Shown here: piece after piece, positions 1 through 6,718 of the stretch
Layout: every line of letters begins with the position of its first letter
Numbering within the stretch: position 1 is the stretch's first letter
Source of the DNA: Chloroflexota bacterium
GTDB taxonomy: Bacteria > Chloroflexota > Anaerolineae > Anaerolineales > Villigracilaceae
NCBI GenBank assembly: GCA_021823555.1
Contig: JAKANW010000070.1
Coordinates: forward strand, 1 to 9,227
Length of the DNA: 9,227 nt
Reading direction: 5' to 3'
The notes under the pieces: generated by a model
What the model saw: only the letters and a program-made list of their open reading frames with translations
What the model was told of the DNA's origin: nothing
The model's database searches: none
Position numbers and translations under genes: made by a program

Positions 1-1348
1 CAAACTTACCTTTACGATTGTTTGCGTAAGCGGCTTCGGCAATATCGGTGGGAGCAGGCGCGCCATCGAATGGGATGTAACTTTGTTGCTCTTTGCTGTA
101 GTGGTAGGTGTGCCGCCAGGCGCAGGTCCCATGCCAAGACTCGATTCGTTCCAAGAATTCTGAGCTTTTCAGAGCGTGGTAATAGACGATGGACAATCGC
201 GCAGTTGACTCTGTTGCAGTGTCAACTGCCATTACGGCCACATCTTCCCGCTCGCCGATTTTCTGACGATAGCCAGCGATTTTCTTCTTCAGACGGATAC
301 CGACATCCTGAGCGGTATCGGCAGGGAGTTGGTTTTTTTCAGCGTCTAAGTCCTTGTAAAACGAGTCGTAGGTGTCTTCGGTAGGCTGCGGTACTTTTGC
401 GCCTGAAACTGCCCAAGCGACAACTGCCAAATCTCCTGCCTGATAGCCTTGTCTGCTGATAAGCCAGGCAAGGGCATAATGGGCTTTCTGGGATATTTCC
501 ATTCCAACTCCGCAGGCTTGCGCGCCGTCTTTGTCTATAAAGCGCCCTCGAAAGGTAAAGCCATTGGCATCGTTGGCTGAGATAATCTTGGCATTATCGC
601 CCTCGCGACGAATGTACTTGGGATGGTTGTCTGTAAGAAGTTGGTCTTGCCCAGTTACCATACACAGACCTGTGTCTGTTCTACTGTTCAAATAGTAATT
701 AATCCAACTTTTCCACAGATCACTATCAAGCCAAGCCCTGGGTTTGCTGCTTTCGGGTGATTCGATTACCCACCGAACAACAGCCTTGTCTTGAGAGCCG
801 ACGACAGAGAAAATATCTTTGACGTTTTTATCTCGCTTTGCATTCTCTTTGCTTTGGAGTTTTCCATTGTCATCTAGTAACAAGATTTTCTGAGCCGCCA
901 AGTCTCTCATCAGGCTTTTCTTCTGAACATACGCCAGAACTGCACGGGCTTTTGGATCGCCGTATTTCGATTGACACCATTTCGTTAGCAAACCAACGAA
1001 GTTTCGATATGGTTCAGCTGGGTCTTTAGAGAAGCCCGAAGTGACTTCTCCTCCATAGTCAATGAAATCGCCTGCGAGATACTGAAGTTTGTCAGAGAGC
1101 GGATGGCATTCTGGCTTTATGCCTGTTTTCCCCGCAGAACTTTCTGTGGCAGGGATGATAGTGGTTGAGTCATCCTTGTCTACAATTTGCGCTCGCCGAA
1201 AATTTCCTTTGCCATCTATCACAACTTCGATGTGCGTTTGAGTAGTGATATGGCAAATGGGCAGTAAAGGACGATCTGCATCCGATGAATAACCAATCAT
1301 GTTCTGGCAATTCTCATACGTCTCGTACAGACTTTGAATCCAGTTCAT
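1..1348 (-). CDS. cas8c: Cas8c (Csd1), type I-C Cascade large subunit, 3' end missing
   Basis: I translated the open frame by hand from the ATG at 1348: 449 codons without a stop, running off the left edge. Cas8c proteins are about 570-620 aa, so roughly the last quarter is missing. Known role: Cas8c is the large subunit of the type I-C surveillance complex and recognises the PAM and non-target strand. Family signatures visible are the MNWIQSLYETYENC start, a central CMVTGQ...HPK..IRREGDNAKIISAND..GFTFRGRF block and a later ALAWLISRQGYQAGD block. The start overlaps the cas5c stop by 4 bp (ATGA at 1345-1348), so translation is probably coupled. In studied I-C systems the 3' part of this gene also encodes the small subunit Cas11c from an internal start; that part would lie outside the window. 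Function is certain from motifs and order; only completeness is unknown. Confidence 0.95.
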   Translation of the reverse strand, partial: MNWIQSLYETYENCQNMIGYSSDADRPLLPICHITTQTHIEVVIDGKGNFRRAQIVDKDDSTTIIPATESSAGKTGIKPECHPLSDKLQYLAGDFIDYGGEVTSGFSKDPAEPYRNFVGLLTKWCQSKYGDPKARAVLAYVQKKSLMRDLAAQKILLLDDNGKLQSKENAKRDKNVKDIFSVVGSQDKAVVRWVIESPESSKPRAWLDSDLWKSWINYYLNSRTDTGLCMVTGQDQLLTDNHPKYIRREGDNAKIISANDANGFTFRGRFIDKDGAQACGVGMEISQKAHYALAWLISRQGYQAGDLAVVAWAVSGAKVPQPTEDTYDSFYKDLDAEKNQLPADTAQDVGIRLKKKIAGYRQKIGEREDVAVMAVDTATESTARLSIVYYHALKSSEFLERIESWHGTCAWRHTYHYSKEQQSYIPFDGAPAPTDIAEAAYANNRKGKF

Positions 1349-2076
1349 TTCGCGCCCTCCACTTCTTCGCAACCTTCCAACAAGCCTTCTTCTTGCAATC
1401 CCACCGTTTCAGGCGGATTGGCTTTCATTGGACGGACGAACTTGCGAACTTTGCAATCCTTTGGGTGAACGAACTGAATCACGCCTTTGTCCATTTTAGG
1501 CTCCCAGAACCGCGCCCAAAACTCGCCAGGCTTGTTTTCATCGGGATATTCGAAGCCATGGAACATCAGCCCGAAGGACATTTCGCCAGGATAGTCATCG
1601 TAAAAGCCCTTTCCTTCGCCAAACTCGCACGGCTCGACATATCCCTGACATTCGCGCGTGCCGAGAAACACATCCCGCCTGCCGCCGCGTTCTATCATGC
1701 GCTTTGCGACACAGAAGTGTTTGTGCTCATTGCGATCATGCTCCAGGTCGGGACGGTTTTCGTTCCACTCGAAGCGCGCCTGCACCTGATACTCGGCATC
1801 GGCGAGATAGGTGTAAATGGACAGGTCGTTTCCGCCCGATTGATACTTGATGGGTTTTGCGCCGCGCGGTTGTGTGCGGATGGGCTTCATCACCCGCACT
1901 TTTTCTATGACCCACACGATGGTCGGCTTCCAATACACCGAACTCAAAATTCCCTTTAATGCCTCGTAGGTGGGAACCTGATAGGAGTATTTTTCGCCGC
2001 CAATGCGGGTTAGCGGATCGGTGAATAGGGCGTACCTGCCCCACACCTTGAACGTCACGCTGTTTTGATATTGCAT
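1345..2076 (-). CDS. cas5c: Cas5c (Cas5d), crRNA-processing endonuclease of type I-C Cascade
   Basis: 243 aa, the normal length for Cas5c. Known role: in type I-C systems, which lack Cas6, Cas5c cuts the pre-crRNA in the repeat and stays bound to the crRNA 5' handle. The N-terminal RAMP fold starts with VTFKVWGRYALFTDP. Residues matching the Bacillus halodurans Cas5d Tyr/Lys/His catalytic triad appear to be Y48 (in SSVYWKP) and K119-H120 (in NEHKHFCVAKRMI). The family block FLGTREC..YVEPCEFGEG is at about 137-155. The start is supported by AAAGGAGG five bases upstream. The C-terminus is Glu-rich and probably a disordered tail. It lies between cas3 (11-bp gap) and cas8c (4-bp overlap), so it is cotranscribed and translationally linked. 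Confidence 0.95.
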   Translation of the reverse strand: MQYQNSVTFKVWGRYALFTDPLTRIGGEKYSYQVPTYEALKGILSSVYWKPTIVWVIEKVRVMKPIRTQPRGAKPIKYQSGGNDLSIYTYLADAEYQVQARFEWNENRPDLEHDRNEHKHFCVAKRMIERGGRRDVFLGTRECQGYVEPCEFGEGKGFYDDYPGEMSFGLMFHGFEYPDENKPGEFWARFWEPKMDKGVIQFVHPKDCKVRKFVRPMKANPPETVGLQEEGLLEGCEEVEGAK

Positions 2077-2090
2077 CGAGACCTCCTTTA
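2077..2090 (-). promoter_or_regulatory. Strong ribosome binding site of cas5c overlapping the cas3 stop codon
   Basis: Read on the minus strand, TAAAGGAGG contains both the cas3 TAA stop (2090-2088) and the Shine-Dalgarno GGAGG (2086-2082), which ends 5 nt before the cas5c ATG. A ribosome terminating on cas3 would sit on the cas5c initiation site, which suggests coupled translation of the effector nuclease and Cascade subunits. Confidence 0.8.
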
Positions 2091-5000
2091 CGCTGTGAGT
2101 AAATCCATGCTGTTGACTGGCTTTTCGCTCCAGCCAAATTCATCGCTGTAATACTGCTTGTCGAGATAGTAAATTTCTGCTCCTTCCTGCACCTCCTTGA
2201 TGGCTCCTACCCTGAATAGGTTGTTGAATTGATGGTCAAACAAATTGACCGAATACCGTTGCGCCTGTTTGAGCAATTTACCCCGTTTCTCCAACGCGAA
2301 CGCGCCGCACAAGTCTTTCACAAGTTCCTCGCCATCTTTTTCGCCGCCTTTCTTTTCTTCTTTCTTATACTGGATGATGACGCCGCGCGTAAGCGAATCA
2401 ATCACATGAAACTCACCACTGGCAGAGCGAAACGACTGCCTCAAGAGAATATCAGGCGAATCCCCTTGATGGGCGCCTTGATAATTCTTTGTTGAGAGTT
2501 CATTCGTTGAAAGCAGATTGAATAAATCATCGTTTCGTCCCGCCGACGAATTTACGTCCACTGGATAATCCATTTTGCCGCTTTGTGATTGATAGTAGAA
2601 ATTGTAATACGCGGCAACGGCATCTAGTCCGATTCGGTCGTTTCCAAATTTGTCAGGGGTTTCTCTGAAATCATCGAGAACTCGTTGGGCATGTTCGCGC
2701 CCGACTTTAATATCTTTCAATTGGTCGAGATTTTCCTCTTGTGGATTGACCACCCACACACTCCCCCCATCCTCGCGCATCCCGTGACGGTTGCAACGTC
2801 CTGCCGATTGGGTAATCGAATCCAACCCCGCCAGAGTGCGGATGACCGCGCCGAAGTCAATATCCACGCCTGCCTCGATGAGTTGCGTGCTGACGCAAAT
2901 CACAGGTTCTTTGGCTTCGAGTTTGGGCTTGATTTTCTTTTCCAACACATCCATGCGGTGAGCGGGGCACATGTTGGTGCTCAGATGATAAATCGCCGCG
3001 TCCAACTGCCGCCCCTTGATCTCCTGATATAACGCTTGTGCCGAAGCGCGCGTATTGACCACAATCAGGACGCTACCATTTTCCTGCAATGCGCGCTCCG
3101 CCAAGTCGGCAATTTCTACATTGCTCACACCGCCTGGCTTGCGCTCGTCATGAACTTCGACGCGCTTCAACTGCTGGAACAGTTCGGGTTCGTTTTGGAT
3201 GATGTGCTGTTCGCGCGTGATATTCAATTCGCGGTAGGTGTTGGGCAGGTTGTCGAATGGTGGCTGGGTTGCCGTGCAGAGTACAACCGTCGCGCCGCAG
3301 TTGTGGCTCAGGAAGCGCAGGGCAGTGGTGAACATGTGCGTAATTTTGATGGGAATGGTCTGCACTTCATCGAAGATAATGACCGAGTTCGCCAGTTGGT
3401 GCATTCGGCGGGCGTCGCGTGTGCCAGAGCCGAACAATGCTTCCAGAAATTGAACCTGCGTGGTGAACACAATCGGCGCATCCCAGTTTTCCGCCAATAA
3501 ATTGTGACGGCGGCGAGTGTCATCTGGTGGCACGAAGTTAGAGTGATGTTCGAGAACGACTTTACCGCCCTCATCCGCTTTTTCCAGAATATCCCGCACT
3601 TTATCGGCGTTCTGGTCAATGATGGTGATGTAGGGGACGATGTAGAACACCCTCTCCATCCCGTGCATTCGTGCGTGGTGCAGAGCAAAGCGCAGACTCG
3701 CCTCAGTCTTTCCGCCTCCTGTCGGGACGGTCAACTGGTAAATGCCTTTGGGCTTTCCTGACGCATCCAGACAGGCTTGCGCCACCTGCGCCCGTAGGTG
3801 ATTCACATCCAAAGCCCGCCCTGGTTTCATTTGCGCCGTTTTCTGTGCATACTCTGTGTACCTCGTCTCCAACCGTTCAATGAGCGTATCCCATGGAATG
3901 TATTTGCCGTAGTTGCGGGTGGATTCATTGCCAGGCTTCTCGAAATCGGCAGTGTCCAGGCGGTCGGCATCCAATAGGCAACTGAGCAGGAAACGCGCTA
4001 GCAAACCTTGCTTGAATACCATGACTGGCTTTGACTTATCGGCTGGTTCTCTCATTTCATCGAAAATTTTCCTGGCAAACTGTTTTTCAATCGGTTGAGC
4101 GAGAATTTCGTTCAACTGCTTTTCGATATCAGGAAGTTTGCTCCGCGCTTCTGCCAGGTGGGTATCGTTATCGGCTTTTTCGATACGCCGCTTAAATTCG
4201 TTTGCGCCATCAGGTTTCAGGCAATCTATCAGCCCCGAATGATGGGAAGCCATTGCCAGCGCCAAGAACTGCGCCAGGATTTTTCCCTCTTGTTCTTTGC
4301 TGGCGAGTTTCTCATGCACCAGTTGCGCCCCCGCGGTAGAGTGGTCAATTTTTCCTTTCTTTGCCTTGTAATCTATATAGTCATCCTCATCAGGATTTAT
4401 CAGTCCCACGGCAGACCGCAAGTAATCCTGATACTCTTTACTGGCTTTGCCAAAATCATGTAACAAGCCCATAACCTTACCAATTTCAGACAACCCAACT
4501 TTTGCGGCAAATTGCTCTGCCCATTCGGATGTTTCAGTTAGGTGAACAATTAACGATTGCTCTTTGCCGTCTTCTCGGCGATGGGCAATCAGGTTATTTT
4601 CGGGTTTCACTTCCATCACCCGATACACCTCCGCCAACCTCCCCGCTTCCCGCTTGATCGCCTCCCTCAACTCCTTCGGCTCCACCACCTCGCAATCCGC
4701 GCCCCACGAACGGATCCACGGGACGAGATCGAGCGTATCCGCCACCTGGACTTCCCACAACAGGGCGTTGGAATCGTCGGGATCGGGCCGCGTTTGCTGG
4801 GAGGGATGCCAGCGCGTTTCCAGCACGCGCGCTTTTGCCGTGCCGGACGTGAAGCGCAAAACCACTCGAATTGTCGCTTCCCCTGCCACGATGTTCCACG
4901 CGTTGCGGAGAATTTCCAGTCCAGGGAATTCGGGCGGAATGGAGTAATCGTCTTTGGTCAGGCGAATCGATTCGATCCGCTCCAGTTTGTAAGCGCGCAA

Positions 5001-5600
5001 TGCATTGACGATGGAACTGTGCCCGATCAGGTAGGTGGTGAAGCCGATGGGGGAGGGTTCCAAAAGGTAGGTGGAAAAAGTGGTCTGAAAGGATTTGTTC
5101 CAATTAAGCGGGCGGTAGGCAATCTCGACCTTCTTGCGATAGATATAGCCCCGCACCACATCGCGAAAGATCGGCTGGTAGTTCTCCTGCACGGGTCGCT
5201 GCGCCAATTCGCGCGCGGCCTGCTCAATCTCGTCTCCCACGCCCGCATCTGCTTTCAACACGCTTGCCAGTTTGAGCAGAGCGGATTCAGCGGGTTCGTT
5301 GCGCTTATCCTGCTGCTTGGAAAGCAGGCGCGCTCCGAGATATAACGTGACGGCTTCCTCGGGCGAAAGATCGAACGAACGCAAGCGCGTCTCTTTGAGA
5401 GTCAATGGAAACCAATATAAGCCATCCTTGAGCGCCTTGCCCTGAAACTCAAGCTCCCGAAGATAATTATTGACGGTGCGCCGCTCCAGCCTGACCTCGT
5501 TGGCGATCTCGGCCTCGGCCAGGCCGCGTGCGTTGCGCGTCAGGAGCAGATGGATGCGTTCCAACCTTTGTCTCTTATCTTCATCGTCAATGCGTGACAT
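2088..5600 (-). CDS. cas3: HTH-WYL regulator fused to Cas3 HD nuclease-helicase (type I-C)
   Basis: 1170 aa; a normal type I-C Cas3 is about 750-850 aa. Residues ~10-66 form a winged HTH with recognition helix RRTVNNYLREL. Residues ~140-225 look like a WYL domain (FRDVVRGYIYRKKVEIAYRP, then a strand with TTYLIGHSS where canonical proteins have WYL). Residues ~240-330 match the WYL C-terminal extension. That is a complete WYL regulator by length. Cas3 proper starts near 335. HD nuclease residues are H353, H381-D382 (LLHDFGK), H420 (DHSTAGA), H453-H454 (ASHHSG) and D544/D546. The helicase has Walker A PTGGGKT (626-632), DEVQ (744-747), TAT (776-778) and QSAGRCNRHG (931-940). All catalytic motifs look intact, so it should degrade Cascade-marked DNA. 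The start has AAAGGGAG six bases upstream. Inference: the front half binds the AAACCTTTRGGG sites over its own promoter. A separate Cas3 could also arise from Met329. Confidence 0.93.
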   Translation of the reverse strand: MSRIDDEDKRQRLERIHLLLTRNARGLAEAEIANEVRLERRTVNNYLRELEFQGKALKDGLYWFPLTLKETRLRSFDLSPEEAVTLYLGARLLSKQQDKRNEPAESALLKLASVLKADAGVGDEIEQAARELAQRPVQENYQPIFRDVVRGYIYRKKVEIAYRPLNWNKSFQTTFSTYLLEPSPIGFTTYLIGHSSIVNALRAYKLERIESIRLTKDDYSIPPEFPGLEILRNAWNIVAGEATIRVVLRFTSGTAKARVLETRWHPSQQTRPDPDDSNALLWEVQVADTLDLVPWIRSWGADCEVVEPKELREAIKREAGRLAEVYRVMEVKPENNLIAHRREDGKEQSLIVHLTETSEWAEQFAAKVGLSEIGKVMGLLHDFGKASKEYQDYLRSAVGLINPDEDDYIDYKAKKGKIDHSTAGAQLVHEKLASKEQEGKILAQFLALAMASHHSGLIDCLKPDGANEFKRRIEKADNDTHLAEARSKLPDIEKQLNEILAQPIEKQFARKIFDEMREPADKSKPVMVFKQGLLARFLLSCLLDADRLDTADFEKPGNESTRNYGKYIPWDTLIERLETRYTEYAQKTAQMKPGRALDVNHLRAQVAQACLDASGKPKGIYQLTVPTGGGKTEASLRFALHHARMHGMERVFYIVPYITIIDQNADKVRDILEKADEGGKVVLEHHSNFVPPDDTRRRHNLLAENWDAPIVFTTQVQFLEALFGSGTRDARRMHQLANSVIIFDEVQTIPIKITHMFTTALRFLSHNCGATVVLCTATQPPFDNLPNTYRELNITREQHIIQNEPELFQQLKRVEVHDERKPGGVSNVEIADLAERALQENGSVLIVVNTRASAQALYQEIKGRQLDAAIYHLSTNMCPAHRMDVLEKKIKPKLEAKEPVICVSTQLIEAGVDIDFGAVIRTLAGLDSITQSAGRCNRHGMREDGGSVWVVNPQEENLDQLKDIKVGREHAQRVLDDFRETPDKFGNDRIGLDAVAAYYNFYYQSQSGKMDYPVDVNSSAGRNDDLFNLLSTNELSTKNYQGAHQGDSPDILLRQSFRSASGEFHVIDSLTRGVIIQYKKEEKKGGEKDGEELVKDLCGAFALEKRGKLLKQAQRYSVNLFDHQFNNLFRVGAIKEVQEGAEIYYLDKQYYSDEFGWSEKPVNSMDLLTA
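4614..4632 (-). promoter_or_regulatory. Possible internal translation start at the WYL/Cas3 junction (Met329)
   Basis: On the minus strand, GGAGG at 4632-4628 is followed after 11 nt by the in-frame ATG of codon 329 (4616-4614). This lies just where the WYL regulator ends and Cas3 begins. Initiation here would give a free ~842-aa Cas3 with the usual domain set. The spacing is longer than the usual 5-9 nt, so this is a candidate only. Confidence 0.35.
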
Positions 5601-5620
5601 GATACACTCCCTTTCAGCGT

Positions 5621-5679
5621 GGCCCCAAAGGTTTACTTTGCCCCGATCCTTTTCCGCCTGTCGGTAAACCTTTAGGGCC
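5621..5679. repeat. Inverted pair of 16-bp sites over the cas3 transcription start (probable operator)
   Basis: The left arm is 5621-5636 (GGCCCCAAAGGTTTAC) and the right arm is 5664-5679 (GTAAACCTTTAGGGCC). The arms are reverse complements at 15 of 16 positions, with 27 bp between. The right arm begins just downstream of a candidate -10 box (5687-5692), so a bound protein would block initiation. Centre-to-centre distance is 43 bp, about four helical turns, which fits two dimers on one DNA face. The same core occurs as a second pair at 6112-6205. Inference: binding site for the HTH of the WYL-Cas3 fusion and/or the 66-aa HTH protein. Confidence 0.75.
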
Positions 5680-5686
5680 TGCTTTT

Positions 5687-5714
5687 ATTTTAGACCGCAG
5701 TTGGAAAATTACAA
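5687..5714 (-). promoter_or_regulatory. Candidate promoter of the cas operon
   Basis: On the minus strand, TTGTAA (5714-5709) and TAAAAT (5692-5687) are separated by 16 bp. Transcription would start near 5680, inside or next to the right operator arm, leaving a leader of about 80 nt before the cas3 ATG that contains both arms of the inverted repeat. The -35 box is only partly consensus. Confidence 0.5.
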
Positions 5715-5730
5715 AGGTCTTTATTGCCAG

Positions 5731-5740
5731 CCCACCTAAC
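5731..5740. repeat. CCCACCTAAC, copy 1, downstream of the 66-aa HTH gene
   Basis: The same 10-mer recurs at 6129-6138 downstream of the 69-aa HTH gene. In both places it lies just to the right of an AAAGGTYT element on the plus strand (5714-5720; 6120-6126). The matching arrangement after each small HTH gene suggests that gene plus flank was once duplicated, or that the 10-mer is part of a shared binding site. Confidence 0.5.
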
Positions 5741-5782
5741 GCAGAACGTCCCGTCGGAACGGTGCATAACATCAGTTGCCAG

Positions 5783-5983
5783 CTATTTTGCGAACCAGGA
5801 ACGACCCTCTTGATGCGCCTTTTCATCCTTTTCCAACTGCCGCAGATAATTATTGACCGTGCGCCTCTGCCAACCCAACTCCTCCGATATTTCCGATTCC
5901 CGGACGCCAAATCGCAGGCGTTTGAGCAGGCGGTATAACTTGCTTTCCTTCTCTTCGTGTTCACCTTTCTGTAACCGAGCCAT
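5783..5983 (-). CDS. 66-aa stand-alone winged-HTH protein related to the Cas3-fused HTH
   Basis: A small intact gene: ATG at 5983, AGGAGG five bases upstream, TAG stop at 5785-5783. Residues 12-66 align without gaps to residues 12-66 of the WYL-Cas3 fusion, with 24 of 55 identical by my count. The recognition-helix segment RRTVNNYLR is identical, and both end in an aromatic wing (RSWFAK here, LYWFPL in the fusion). The DNA encoding the helix is also conserved (AGATAATTATTGAC at 5844-5857 and 5461-5474, plus strand). It has no ligand-binding or dimerisation domain. Inference: it recognises the same operator as the fusion and acts as a competitor, corepressor or small autoregulator. It lies 182 bp upstream of cas3 on the same strand. 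Reading past its stop gives no WYL-like sequence, so it is not simply a truncated copy. Confidence 0.75.
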   Translation of the reverse strand: MARLQKGEHEEKESKLYRLLKRLRFGVRESEISEELGWQRRTVNNYLRQLEKDEKAHQEGRSWFAK

Positions 5984-5990
5984 TTGTGCC

Positions 5991-6019
5991 TCCTGAAAGT
6001 AGTGTTGTTACTTTCAGGA
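5991..6019. repeat. Perfect 11-bp palindrome covering the ribosome binding site of the 66-aa HTH gene
   Basis: The left arm TCCTGAAAGTA (5991-6001) and right arm TACTTTCAGGA (6009-6019) are exact reverse complements with a 7-nt centre, GTGTTGT. Read on the minus strand, the inner side of the Shine-Dalgarno AGGAGG (5994-5989) lies in the left arm. The dyad could be an operator, or in RNA a hairpin that hides the ribosome binding site. Its sequence differs from the AAACCTTTRGGG sites. Confidence 0.7.
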
Positions 6020-6063
6020 TAAAGATGGCTTGGAAATTATTCTTCCAGATTTAGATCGAATTC

Positions 6064-6089
6064 CGCAACGTTTTTCATTTTTCGTTGCG
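6064..6089. repeat. 7-bp inverted repeat with T-rich centre
   Basis: CGCAACG (6064-6070) and CGTTGCG (6083-6089) flank a 12-nt T-rich centre in the gene-free stretch 5984-6196 between the two small HTH genes. The arm contains GTTGCGA, which also occurs in the dyad at 6452-6472. It may be a half-site for the same regulator or a weak hairpin; function is unknown. Confidence 0.4.
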
Positions 6090-6111
6090 AACATTTTTCC
6101 TCTCGAACTCC

Positions 6112-6496
<385 letters not shown>

Positions 6497-6520
6497 TTAT
6501 CCAAGGATGGGGCAGGGGGG

Positions 6521-6570
6521 ATTCAGTAATCGGTTATCGGTGGACAGTTTTCAGTAATTCATCATTCAGT
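6521..6570 (+). repeat. Array of degenerate heptamers, consensus NNNCRGT
   Basis: Five consecutive 7-mers without gaps: ATTCAGT, AATCGGT, TATCGGT, GGACAGT, TTTCAGT (6521-6555). After an 8-nt interruption comes another ATTCAGT (6564-6570). Position-specific conservation of C, R, G and T with variable first bases marks a true 7-bp periodicity. The opposed array is at 6599-6640. Confidence 0.65.
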
Positions 6571-6598
6571 TTGCTCACCCAACGCGAATTTGTAACAC

Positions 6599-6640
6599 AC
6601 TGATCACTGAACACTGGTTATTGAAAACTGGACAGTGGGG
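6599..6640 (-). repeat. Opposed array of degenerate heptamers, ACTGNNN
   Basis: Consecutive 7-mers: ACTGATC, ACTGAAC, ACTGGTT, ATTGAAA, ACTGGAC, AGTGGGG. The first five fit ACTGNNN closely; the last is a weak match. Read on the minus strand the unit is NNNCAGT, the same as the array at 6521-6570, so the two arrays form an inverted pair around 28 bp. CAGTTTTCARTAA occurs in both (6545-6557; reverse complement of 6618-6630). Known context: short degenerate heptamer repeats occur between genes in cyanobacteria and other bacteria; their role is unclear. Confidence 0.65.
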
Positions 6641-6653
6641 GAGCGGTAGTCTC

Positions 6654-6682
6654 TTGACAAGCCAGGCAGTCAAGAATAAAAT
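6654..6682 (+). promoter_or_regulatory. Upstream promoter facing the recombinase (TTGACA-N17-TAAAAT)
   Basis: TTGACA at 6654-6659 and TAAAAT at 6677-6682 are 17 bp apart. The predicted start is near 6689, inside the left arm of the palindrome at 6687-6718, so the transcript would begin with most of that palindrome. It lies exactly 64 bp upstream of the second TTGACA. Confidence 0.65.
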
Positions 6683-6686
6683 ACTT

Positions 6687-6718
6687 ATGCTTTTGATAAG
6701 TATCATTATCAAAAGCAT
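6687..6718. repeat. Perfect 13-6-13 palindrome, candidate Xer/dif-like recombination core site
   Basis: ATGCTTTTGATAA (6687-6699) and TTATCAAAAGCAT (6706-6718) are exact reverse complements around GTATCA. The inner 11-6-11 arrangement, with arms ending ...ATAA and beginning TTAT..., is the geometry of bacterial dif (arms ending CATAA and beginning TTATG, 6-bp centre). It sits directly in front of a tyrosine recombinase, where such enzymes often have their own sites. Perfect symmetry would suit a single recombinase. Its last base is the first base of the -35 box at 6718-6723, so it could also serve as an autoregulatory operator. Confidence 0.6.

Noticed and set aside
22..384. Plus-strand frame near the left edge
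   Set aside because: It is antisense to the hand-translated cas8c frame and looks like composition-driven noise.
1285..1959. Long plus-strand reading frames opposite the cas genes (1285-1959, 3036-3500, 4557-5345 and others)
   Set aside because: They lie antisense to clear cas5c and cas3 coding sequence and their translations show no recognisable domain; they are shadows of the minus-strand genes.
5621..5679. Inverted repeat before cas3 as an intrinsic terminator
   Set aside because: The loop is 27 nt and there is no T run after it in either direction; its position over the promoter fits an operator better.
5614..5964. 116-aa minus-strand frame overlapping the 66-aa gene
   Set aside because: It is in another frame across the operator region, with no ribosome binding site, and its sequence has no domain; the 66-aa frame has an AGGAGG and a clear HTH.
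5783..5983. 66-aa gene as a pseudogene of a full HTH-WYL regulator
   Set aside because: Reading in frame beyond the TAG gives nothing like the WYL linker seen after the HTH in the fusion, and the gene has a good ribosome binding site.
6521..6640. Heptamer arrays as transposon terminal inverted repeats
   Set aside because: No transposase lies between them (28 bp only), and the similarity is periodic and degenerate, unlike fixed ends.
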